This document shows, one piece after another, positions 1-7,209 of a stretch of DNA of 26,708 bases. The stretch spans positions 1 through 26,708 of the forward strand of contig JALGPX010000032.1 of NCBI GenBank assembly GCA_023515795.1, read 5' to 3'. The notes beneath the pieces are model-generated. The model saw nothing but the letters and a program-made list of their open reading frames with translations, had not been told where the DNA came from and did no database searches. How positions within the stretch are numbered: the first letter of the stretch is position 1; the number at the start of each line of letters is the position of its first letter. The translations under genes and the position numbers were made by a program. The stretch comes from Amoeboaphelidium occidentale (taxonomy: Eukaryota > Aphelidiomycota > Aphelidea).

Positions 1-776
1 GGATCGTAATGCCACGAGAATCTATTCAATAAAGAGTGTCAAGCTTAAATGTCATGTATATCCTGAACAATGTGCGCTATAATCATCTGGCATTAACGCC
101 TGCTACTCCTGTAGTGGGCGTGCTGCAGTAGTTTCATTAATTTCCAGTCTCTATATATCCAATCCAAAGATTTCTCTTAGGACAAAATCTGTAGAAATTG
201 TCCTAAGGGAGATTCGATCCATTTTCTATTTTCGCAGTAAATGAGACACGCATTCAAGCAATCCATCAATGTAGAGTATGAAAAGGCACCAGAACTCATC
301 TTTACACCAATTACACTCTCCTCCTTGCATGTCCTTGCCTGAAACATTCACTGAAACAAGGCTTCACAAAGAGTTCACGCTAAAGTCAAGCAAATAACAG
401 TATGCCAAAGGTTGCACGAGCCGCAGTAACGATCAATTAGTATAGATAGCTACTTGCATCTCTACTTTCATACTCTGTTTGAACCATTCCGCGTTCCGAT
501 CCCTACACTTAATAACTCACGCTAATCGTGTTCGTGAAAATAAGAAGCTTATATATGAAAGAAGAAGTTTTATTTCGTAGAAGGAAGACTTTAGCTGTTT
601 CATGCTGAGATGTCCCTGTTTCAATTCACGCTTCCTGCGAGCCATAGATTCTGTTTCGTGGTAAACCAGTTTCAATTAACTCTGACCCCACCAAAGACCA
701 TTCCGTCTCAATAAAATCCTTAAATTAATGTCGAGCCTCGGTAGTATCATTCATTTTATCTTTCTCTTGACGTGAT
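1..776. other. Gene-poor stretch without a recognisable gene
   Basis: No reading frame of useful length or recognisable protein similarity is seen on either strand, and I see no tRNA-like cloverleaf. The only local structure noted is a short hairpin at 177-206. The stretch ends at a single undetermined base (777), directly before the 291-bp duplication. It may be plain intergenic DNA or decayed repeat. Confidence 0.5.
177..206. repeat. Perfect 9-bp inverted repeat (hairpin)
   Basis: TTAGGACAA (177-185) and TTGTCCTAA (198-206) are exact reverse complements around a 12-nt loop. Outside them, TCTC on the left can pair with GAGA on the right across a 2-nt bulge. No gene ends here and no T-run follows, so a terminator role is not supported. 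Function unknown; chance is possible. Confidence 0.45.
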
Positions 777-777
777 N

Positions 778-1068
778 TGCTTGGCTGTTTCAGGTCCATT
801 CTCCTTGATACCTCTTCACTTGCTCGAGCATAATGCACATGTGAATGATTAAGCATGGTCTTCACGGTAAAGATATTAGACGATAAAAGCTTCATATTGG
901 AAGCCTGACATTTCTAACCGAATATACGTTCTCGCGATTGCCTCGTATAACACGGTTTGCTGGAAATTAGGCAAATACCATTACTTGTGATGGTATGTGG
1001 CAATAGAAGCTTCTTGATCAACCGTAACTTTTGGTACGATTTTTTCCAAAGTGCCAAATAAGCCAGCG
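778..1068. repeat. 291-bp tandem repeat, copy 1
   Basis: This segment aligns end to end without gaps to 1070-1360, with about 10 mismatches (roughly 96-97% identity). Most mismatches cluster in the middle third. A single N lies directly before it (777) and another directly after it (1069). It contains an ATACCAT/ATGGTAT hairpin (975-996). The Ns sit exactly at the repeat edges, so copy number and order may be an assembly product, for example two alleles or a collapsed array joined by a one-base gap. Confidence 0.85.
975..996. repeat. 7-bp hairpin in repeat copy 1
   Basis: ATACCAT (975-981) and ATGGTAT (990-996) are exact reverse complements around an 8-nt loop. The same hairpin recurs unchanged at 1267-1288 in copy 2. 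Function unknown. Confidence 0.4.
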
Positions 1069-1069
1069 N

Positions 1070-1360
1070 TGCTTGGCTGTTTCAGGTCCATTCTCCTTGA
1101 TACCTCTTCACTTGCTCGAGCATAATGCACATGTGAATGATTAAGCATGGTCTTCACGGTAAAGCTATTAGACGATAAAAGCTTCATAATGGAAGCCTGA
1201 CATCTCGAACCGAATGCCCGTTCTCGCGATCGCCTCGTATAACACGGTTTGCTGGAAATTAGGCAAATACCATTACTTGTGATGGTATGTGGCAATAGAA
1301 GCTTCTTGATCAACCGTAACTTTTGGTACGATTTTATCCAACGTGCCAAATAAGCCAGCG
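1070..1360. repeat. 291-bp tandem repeat, copy 2
   Basis: Second copy of the unit at 778-1068. It is preceded by the N at 1069 and ends 88 bp before the ATG of the zinc transporter, so it forms the distal promoter of that gene or the 3' end of something read leftward. The hairpin recurs at 1267-1288. On the minus strand, one frame keeps the same stop codon in both copies, with one silent and one Asp/Glu change between them over the last 28 codons. This hints at former or present coding. Confidence 0.85.
1267..1288. repeat. 7-bp hairpin in repeat copy 2
   Basis: Identical to the hairpin at 975-996, at the equivalent position of the second repeat copy. It was not touched by the roughly ten substitutions between the copies. 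Confidence 0.4.
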
Positions 1361-1448
1361 CTGAAGTGCCGAATACCTAAACTGTTGCTTGACACAAATT
1401 GATTGGATAGTTCCACTTTGCAGTTTCCTCTTTTCGCAAAATTCACAA

Positions 1449-2843
1449 ATGAAGCTGAAATCTCTTAATCCTTCGAATTGGAGCAGATCCTCTAGACTTA
1501 TTTTCATGCTGGTCCTATGCGCCATAATGTTCTTTGTGGAAATCATTGTTGGGTACATGGCGCATTCATTGGCCCTTATCGCAGATTCTTTCCACATGCT
1601 TTCTGATGTGTTAGCTTTGGCTGTCGCTCTATATGCGATCAAATTATCCAAGAGAACTCACTGGGCTGAGCATCTTTCTTATGGCTGGCAGAGAGCTGAA
1701 GTTCTGGGCGCTCTCACTAACGCTGTTTTCCTGTTGGCGCTATGTTTTACCATCTTCTTGGAATCTGTGGAACGTTTTGTTAATCCCGTAGATATCGAAC
1801 AGCCTGAATTGATTCTTATAGTTGGCTCAACTGGTCTGTTCATCAACATTATTGGTTTGGTGCTGTTTCATGACACTCATCATCACGGACACTCGCATGC
1901 TCACCATGATCATGATCACGACCATAGCCATGAACACTCTGAGAAGCATGAAAGACACACAACCTCTCCTCTTCCACAGTTGAATGATGAAGTCAAAGGC
2001 TTTGAAGTCAATCCAATGACATCGCTGGACGCCAAAGTGCAAGAACTAGGCGAGGAGCCAAGTTCGCCAGTGCCGTTCTTTAACACCTACGCTGCTAATC
2101 AGGTTTTGGAAGAATTGCACGAACAAGAAAATGAAAAGCGTGGTCGTTCTCGTACTCAGACACATCAGTCAAGCCACGGCCACAGTCATGGTAATATGAA
2201 CATGCATGGAATATTTTTGCACGTATTGGGTGATTTTCTTGGCTCTATAGCTGTCATTGCTGCTGCATTGATAATTTGGTTGAGTTCATGGGAGTACAGA
2301 TTCTATGTGGATCCTCTGTTGTCTCTGATTATGACTTTTGTTATGCTTTACACGACAATTCCGCTTTTGAAAAGCTCGAGCCACATTCTGCTCCAAGGCA
2401 TGCCTTCCTCCCTTTCTTTAGATACTGTTAAACGGGGACTTCTTGCTATTGAAGGAGTTTATGATGTTCACGAGTTACATATTTGGCAGCTTTCAGAAGT
2501 TAAACACATTGCTTCCGTCCATGTCACTCTTTATGATCAAGTTGACTTCATGGTTGTAGCAGCTGCAATTAAGACATTGTTTCATCGTTATGGAGTTCAT
2601 TCCGTCACGGTTCAGCCAGAATTTACAAAGGAACAGCGAACAAATGTTCACTATCAAGCTGCTGAACCAAGTGTTCCTGTACAGCAAGAGAGCAGCTCTG
2701 CCAACATTCACGAAGACGACGTTCATATAGAAGTTGATGGTCCTAGCGAGAAAACTTGCCTCCTGTCCTGTGATGATAATCAATGCGAGAATGCATATTG
2801 TTGTCCATCAGACGTACAATTTAAGCCGTCATCTAATAAATAA
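1449..2843 (+). CDS. ZRC1: CDF-family zinc transporter (ZRC1/COT1/ZnT type)
   Basis: Single-exon gene, 464 aa. Cation diffusion facilitators of this type exchange Zn2+ (or Co2+/Cd2+) for protons and load the vacuole or secretory compartments. Six hydrophobic segments are visible. The intramembrane zinc site shows as the two HxxxD motifs, HMLSD (about 49-53, TM2) and HVLGD (about 258-262, TM5). Between TM4 and TM5 lies the cytosolic His-rich loop (about 141-170), and a second His cluster sits at about 239-254. The C-terminal cytoplasmic domain follows TM6. The tail is unusual in having five Cys within about 14 residues near the end (CLLSC...C...CC). The ATG at 1449 is the first in frame; the frame stays open upstream without an ATG. 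The last two sense codons plus the stop read AATAAATAA, a polyadenylation-signal-like string inside the coding region. Convergent with TCTP, 49 bp away. Organelle and metal specificity are inferred. Confidence 0.93.
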   Translation: MKLKSLNPSNWSRSSRLIFMLVLCAIMFFVEIIVGYMAHSLALIADSFHMLSDVLALAVALYAIKLSKRTHWAEHLSYGWQRAEVLGALTNAVFLLALCFTIFLESVERFVNPVDIEQPELILIVGSTGLFINIIGLVLFHDTHHHGHSHAHHDHDHDHSHEHSEKHERHTTSPLPQLNDEVKGFEVNPMTSLDAKVQELGEEPSSPVPFFNTYAANQVLEELHEQENEKRGRSRTQTHQSSHGHSHGNMNMHGIFLHVLGDFLGSIAVIAAALIIWLSSWEYRFYVDPLLSLIMTFVMLYTTIPLLKSSSHILLQGMPSSLSLDTVKRGLLAIEGVYDVHELHIWQLSEVKHIASVHVTLYDQVDFMVVAAAIKTLFHRYGVHSVTVQPEFTKEQRTNVHYQAAEPSVPVQQESSSANIHEDDVHIEVDGPSEKTCLLSCDDNQCENAYCCPSDVQFKPSSNK

Positions 2844-2892
2844 GTGAATTGCTGTTAAAAAGGTTGAATAGAAGGATCGCAACGGACTTTAT

Positions 2893-3449
2893 TTATAATT
2901 TCTCTTCTTTCAAACCATCCTTGAAGAAGGTCAAGTATGGAGTAACACCATCTTCACGGTAGTTCAATAGCGCGACCATAGCTTCAGGGTCCATGCTTTC
3001 ACCAACGAAGAATTCGTAGTCTTTGAAGTTCTCCAACAACTTCTTGACGAAACCCTGAGCAGCCTTCTCGAAAACAGGAACACGGTCAGGAGCAGATTCT
3101 GCCAATAATCCCTTCACCTTCTTCATGTAACCTTTAATGTAAGTCATGAAGGACTTCTTGTCGAAAGAGGTTTCCTGCAAACGGAAAGAGTACACGACAT
3201 TGTTGACTTGCTTCATGCCCTCTTCCAAAGCCTCGTCGTCACCACCTTCAGCAGATGGGTTTGCACCGATATCGACATCAACACCTTCCTTGACTGTGAC
3301 CTAAATAGCGAGTTAATCATCTCGACGCGCCATCAATAAATGCATACCATTTTGCAGTCGACTTCGTAAACAATGTCATCGAGTTCCTTAATAGGGAAAG
3401 CATCGGAGAACATTTCATCGCCGGAGATAGCATCTCTGTATAGCAACAT
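2893..3449 (-). CDS. TMA19: Translationally controlled tumour protein (TCTP)
   Basis: Two exons, 3449-3348 and 3300-2893, with a 47-nt intron (3301-3347; donor GTATGC, acceptor TTTAG, branch-like TTAAC). The protein is 169 aa, the usual family length. It begins MLLYRDAISGDEMFSDAFPI, the classical TCTP start, and carries the second signature near the C-terminus (residues around YREDGVTPYLTFFKDGL). TCTP is an abundant cytosolic Mss4-fold protein linked to the translation machinery, growth and stress; the yeast form associates with ribosomes and mitochondria. Codons favour TTC, TAC, GTC, AAC and AAG, as expected for a highly expressed gene. It is the last of three minus-strand genes; only 116 bp separate its ATG from the SERINC stop, so its promoter must be very short. 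Identification is near certain. Confidence 0.97.
3301..3347 (-). other. 47-nt intron of TCTP
   Basis: Minus-strand GT..AG intron between codons 34 and 35 of TCTP (phase 0). It is supported because both flanks are strongly conserved TCTP sequence while the intron breaks the frame. It is the longest of the 11 introns found here. Confidence 0.93.
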
Positions 3450-3565
3450 TTTCTAAGGGTTCCTTTTTGGCAAAGCAAAAAAATTGGGATCGACGTTTTG
3501 ATAAGGCAACGTGCCCATAAAATTCAGCATACAGAAACGACGACTAAGTTAAACATCAATCTATT

Positions 3566-4867
3566 CTAAATACTAAAATCGCGGTCTGGGAATATCAATG
3601 GAGCAACAAGAGTCCATAAGTAAAGTACAGTGCATAACCAACTCATGACAATCTTTGCCCACATTGCCCCAAAACCATGAACAATCTTAATATCTTCTTG
3701 ACTACCAGGCGCAGTTCCTTCTGCAACGCTCCAGTCGCTAACAATCATCGCCATATAAAATGCAGCAAGAACCATCGTAAAGTGAAAGTAACTGTAATCA
3801 TAGACCACAACATCAGCCTCATCATCATTACTACCATCTGCAGTGTTTCCTTCCTCATCAATCGCAACCGGTTCCATGAAGAAAGAAGAAGATCCTGTAG
3901 AGAAAGCAGAGTAACCAAGAGCAACGAATGTCAACAAAATTCCACTGTAAACCATAACATTATGTAGAGGAGACTTCTCGATTTCGTCTCCTGTAGCTGG
4001 AGCAGCACTACACTGGAACCCTTCTTGGTTAGGCTCAGAGAAAATTGCACTGGCAGTCAAATAAGTCGTGTACAGACCGAGAAAAGAAGCTTGAAATAGT
4101 CCGCTCTTCGGCGTGCTTTCTTGAATCGCTGGAAGAATAGAAACAACTGACTGAATGAGAACTAAGACCATGTTCATTGCAACAAAATAAGAGTTTAAGC
4201 CACAGCCTTCTTTACGCGGAGGTCCATAATCATAAAGCAAATAAACTGACAACGCAAATGAGACAGAGTGGAACAAGAAACAGCAGAATATCAACATATT
4301 CCTGTACCATACGTCACCAGAATCTTCCCAAGATTCAATCCAGCGCTGAGCCCATTGCCAAGCAAAGTCCACCAAAAGAAAACTCTGCAACAACATGAAA
4401 AGTGCTGAGAAAACAAGCGCTGGAATGTGATAGCCGTACATTCCTTCATTTGGTATTCCGTAAAACACTAAGAGGAAGGATCCAACTAAGAGCAAAAGTT
4501 TCGGAAACCACAAACCATTCTGTAGCCAAGCTCTCCAATCTCGAGTATTGCGAACACCAAACAGAATCAGAGAAAAGAAGGCATGGTACAAAACCAAAGC
4601 AAGCGACACACGCATAAGAGTGATGTAAGAAAAGCATTCCTTTCCGCAAGACGGAGTGAGGGCATTAGGAATCTTATGGCCCCAATTGAACAGCGAAAAG
4701 GCCAAAATCGTAACCATGACGAATTGTAAAGTGTATAAGACTCTTGTAGCTATTGAAGACCTCATGGTCGATAAAATACAGCCAGTTGCGTACTTTGCAC
4801 AGCAGCATGCGCATTGGCCACCTAAACAGGCGGCTTGAGATCCAAGACAGCCCAAAATTGCACCCAT
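3566..4867 (-). CDS. TMS1: SERINC/TMS1 multi-pass membrane protein
   Basis: Single exon, 433 aa from the ATG at 4867, the first ATG in the open frame (upstream in-frame codons lack one). The N-terminus has the family's Gly/Cys-rich signature, GAILGCLGSQAACLGGQCAC, followed by about ten hydrophobic segments. SERINC/TDE1 proteins are ER-to-vacuole/plasma-membrane proteins. They were first proposed to aid serine incorporation into phosphatidylserine and sphingolipids, and later described as lipid scramblase-like; yeast Tms1 is poorly characterised. A conserved aromatic end (LWTLVAPLIFPDRDF) is present. It lies in tandem, 99 bp downstream of the Sel1/CaaX gene and 116 bp upstream of TCTP. The family call is secure; the precise biochemical role is not. 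Confidence 0.93.
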   Translation of the reverse strand: MGAILGCLGSQAACLGGQCACCCAKYATGCILSTMRSSIATRVLYTLQFVMVTILAFSLFNWGHKIPNALTPSCGKECFSYITLMRVSLALVLYHAFFSLILFGVRNTRDWRAWLQNGLWFPKLLLLVGSFLLVFYGIPNEGMYGYHIPALVFSALFMLLQSFLLVDFAWQWAQRWIESWEDSGDVWYRNMLIFCCFLFHSVSFALSVYLLYDYGPPRKEGCGLNSYFVAMNMVLVLIQSVVSILPAIQESTPKSGLFQASFLGLYTTYLTASAIFSEPNQEGFQCSAAPATGDEIEKSPLHNVMVYSGILLTFVALGYSAFSTGSSSFFMEPVAIDEEGNTADGSNDDEADVVVYDYSYFHFTMVLAAFYMAMIVSDWSVAEGTAPGSQEDIKIVHGFGAMWAKIVMSWLCTVLYLWTLVAPLIFPDRDFSI

Positions 4868-4966
4868 TGAAATTTGGAAAACTTGTGGGAGAATCCTATT
4901 GGGCGATCCGTTCTCACGAGGACAAGCACGTTGCAAAAGAAATCGAGTATATTACTTCAAGTTTTT

Positions 4967-6307
4967 CTACATAATAACACAGTCTCCTCCCCCGTTACTG
5001 CCATCCCTATTCATTTTGGTTCTTTTCTGCATTTTGTTGTATTTCTTTATCTCAGCTAGCCTTTGTTTTGCTCTGGCATTACCTTGCGCAGATGCTTTCG
5101 TGTACCATTTTACAGCTTCTTCTAAGTTTGGTTGAGTTCCTACTCCGACTTCATTGTAGTAACCCAGGGCATATTCTGCTTTTGCAAATCCTTTCTCAGC
5201 TGCTCGAGCTGCCCAAGTGTATGCTTCATGGTCATTCTGCTGTAAAATGCCCTCGCTCCCTGTCAATAACCAACCGGATAATGCTAGTTGAGCTTCTGCG
5301 TTTCCGTGCTGAGCTGCAGCCGTATACCATGCGATAGACCTCTTTGGGTCAACTTCACATGTCAATGTTCCATATTCATAACAATAACCTAATTTGAATT
5401 GTGAAGGTGCATACCCCAATTGAGCAGCTTTCGTGTATAATTCACGTGCATACTTTTCATCTATAATTGCAGAAGCTATTCCACCTTTCTCATAAACAAC
5501 TGCTAATTCATGAAGAGCCTCTGGGTGATTTTCATCAGCAGCTTGAGCAGCACGTTTCAACCATGTGACACCTTCTCTTTCATTCTTCATTGTGTTCATA
5601 GAACCATTCAGTAAAATCATAGCCAACTTGTACATGGCATCGATATCTCCTAATGCAGCAGCTTTCCTGTAGAATTGAACTGCGCGAGCATAATCTTTCT
5701 TTGGACCTGCGCCAATTTCATAACAAACAGCAGCCCTGTAAGTTGCAGCAGCATGATTTTGTTTAGATGCTTGAACGTAAAGCGAGAAAGCACGATCATG
5801 ATCTATCTCCAACCCAAACAAGCCATTACCGTGACACTCAGCAAGAAAGAACTGAGCTTCAGCATAAGCAGGCTTTCCAAGACCCAAACCAGTCGATGAT
5901 AACTTTTTCACCCATTTGATTCCTTCCGACATGAGACTATCACGCGCCTTCTTTGACTGCTTATCCACGATTTGGATCGACTCTGCAATCTGAATAAGGT
6001 ACTTTGCGAATTCTAATTGCGTATAAGGATCGTTGCTTTTCTTTGCATTCTGCCTATAAAGCTCCAGAGTCTCTTCATAAGCCATTTGTTTTCCTTGTGG
6101 AGGCATCGCGAACTGAGATGTAACAGGCTTGGCGCTGTGTGGCCTCTGAATAACAGGATCTGACGCCCTATTCGAACCATGTCCATTAGCGTAGTGGTAG
6201 TTGTTCTCCATAACTTCACTGTCTGATGCATAGAATCGATCTTCATCCGAGATTATGCTGGCTATGTACCTGACATTTGGTGTTTCATCTGATGTGTTTT
6301 GTTGCAT
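4967..6307 (-). CDS. SKT5: Sel1-repeat protein with CaaX box, Chs4/Skt5-like chitin synthase activator
   Basis: Single exon, 446 aa, ATG at 6307. The first ~75 residues are polar and low in structure. From about 148 to 420 there are roughly seven Sel1-like helical repeats (pattern A.y.LG..Y..G.G...D...A..W...AA..G), for example around residues 264-300, 301-336 and 374-410. A basic linker follows. The last four residues are CVIM, a CaaX box for farnesylation, and yeast Skt5/Chs4 also ends in a prenylation motif. In yeast, Skt5/Chs4 binds and activates the class IV chitin synthase Chs3 at the bud neck through its Sel1 repeats. The neighbour across the divergent promoter is a GT2 polysaccharide-synthase-like enzyme, which fits a cell-wall role. 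The protein is shorter than yeast Skt5, mostly at the N-terminus. Family confident; the enzyme it activates is inferred. Confidence 0.85.
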   Translation of the reverse strand: MQQNTSDETPNVRYIASIISDEDRFYASDSEVMENNYHYANGHGSNRASDPVIQRPHSAKPVTSQFAMPPQGKQMAYEETLELYRQNAKKSNDPYTQLEFAKYLIQIAESIQIVDKQSKKARDSLMSEGIKWVKKLSSTGLGLGKPAYAEAQFFLAECHGNGLFGLEIDHDRAFSLYVQASKQNHAAATYRAAVCYEIGAGPKKDYARAVQFYRKAAALGDIDAMYKLAMILLNGSMNTMKNEREGVTWLKRAAQAADENHPEALHELAVVYEKGGIASAIIDEKYARELYTKAAQLGYAPSQFKLGYCYEYGTLTCEVDPKRSIAWYTAAAQHGNAEAQLALSGWLLTGSEGILQQNDHEAYTWAARAAEKGFAKAEYALGYYNEVGVGTQPNLEEAVKWYTKASAQGNARAKQRLAEIKKYNKMQKRTKMNRDGSNGGGDCVIM

Positions 6308-6712
6308 TGTGGAATATGTAATGAAGCAGAGATTAGTAATAACAGATAGTTAGAAGGATGAAACGATAATTCAACACAAGAATTTGTTGTTGTTGTGGAC
6401 GCGCGAATCGCTTTTGTGCATGCTCCAAGGAGATTGGTTGGCCCAAATTCCGATTCCTGGGACACTAAATTATCAGACATCTACAACACACTGTAGCCCT
6501 TAAAGAAGTAATTTGGAAGCAAAAGACCTATTAAATGATCTCAAATGGAATAGAGTTCAGTGTAGATCCGGAATTCAAGCTTCCACGTTCCGTGTGCTAT
6601 TTTTAGCTCCAAGACGTGGCTTACAGGTATGAGTTTCCTTTTAGACGTAATACTCCTTAGCTTTAGATCTAAAATGCTACTGCGATAACATATACAGGAT
6701 AATTGGATCTAT

Positions 6713-6798
6713 GATGCGTCAAACATTAGATGCGTCGCTTAGCAATCCCCGGAAGCAAAGGCTTGGCATCGCATCGCTCATCCCAGATCTATCGCATC
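6713..6798. promoter_or_regulatory. Cluster of GATGCG/CGCATC motifs
   Basis: Four copies of one hexamer within 86 bp: GATGCG at 6713-6718 and 6729-6734, and its complement CGCATC at 6770-6775 and 6793-6798. The first two are both extended to GATGCGTC. Two face each way, as expected for a site serving a bidirectional promoter. No matching transcription factor is recognised; a repeated binding site is inference. Confidence 0.35.
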
Positions 6799-7048
6799 TC
6801 ACTAAACGAAACCTCACAATAGAAACCCTAAGCACTTGAAACTCAGCTTTTGACATTTTTGCCACTTTTTCACAAAAATTTTGTCTTGTGGGCTGTTGAC
6901 GATCGATTTCTGAAATTTGCTCCTTCTTTTTTGCAAATTTTGATAACTGCCCTTGTGCAACTCGCAGCATAAGGAAGTAATATCGCACTCGGATAATAAT
7001 TATCAAAGGCTCCTTTTCTAAAGAGCAACTTTTATTATCTCAAGAATC

Positions 7049-7062
7049 TCGGAAGCTTCCGA
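7049..7062. promoter_or_regulatory. 14-bp perfect palindrome TCGGAAGCTTCCGA
   Basis: A perfect palindrome 148 bp upstream of the GT2 start codon. Its core GAAGCTTC fits the GAAnnTTC dyad of heat-shock elements, and another TTC follows close by. It could be a factor-binding site; a single dyad is weak evidence. Confidence 0.25.
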
Positions 7063-7209
7063 TCCTTCTCTAAGAAAAGCCACTCGCTTGATTCCAGAAT
7101 CTTTCGTCGATTTTCATCGAGTGCCATTACAAGGACAGAAATCCTCAAGAACTAAAGAAGGAATACTTTTACTACTTTAAAAAGCTCTTAAAAGAATACT
7201 AATTGCGAT

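Larger units (their letters stand above)
6308..7209. promoter_or_regulatory. Divergent intergenic region between the Chs4-like and GT2 genes
   Basis: About 900 bp between two outward-reading start codons, far longer than the other intergenic gaps that separate confident genes here (10-340 bp). It holds clustered GATGCG/CGCATC hexamers (6713-6798) and a 14-bp palindrome (7049-7062). No convincing gene is seen. A 95-codon minus-strand frame at 6719-7006 lacks similarity and overlaps the motif cluster. Its size suggests complex shared regulation of the two cell-wall genes; this is inference. Confidence 0.55.

Noticed and set aside
273-476. 11-bp inverted match (AGAGTATGAAA at 273-283, TTTCATACTCT at 466-476)
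   Set aside because: Arms are 182 bp apart with no target-site duplication or coding content between them; chance is likely and no mobile element is supported.
981-1349. 122-codon minus-strand frame running through both repeat copies and the N at 1069
   Set aside because: It lacks an ATG at its start, depends on the undetermined base for its frame, and reads the two repeat copies in different frames, so it is not a credible gene.
1389-1448. Extra 20 residues at the N-terminus of the zinc transporter
   Set aside because: The first codon there is TTG. The ATG at 1449 fits the usual start of ZRC1-type proteins.
3677-4400. Plus-strand frames antisense to SERINC
   Set aside because: Ordinary shadows of the minus-strand membrane protein: no domain and no start-codon support.
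6719-7006. 95-codon minus-strand frame in the divergent promoter
   Set aside because: The first codon is not ATG, the composition is not protein-like, and it overlaps the GATGCG cluster. More likely regulatory DNA.
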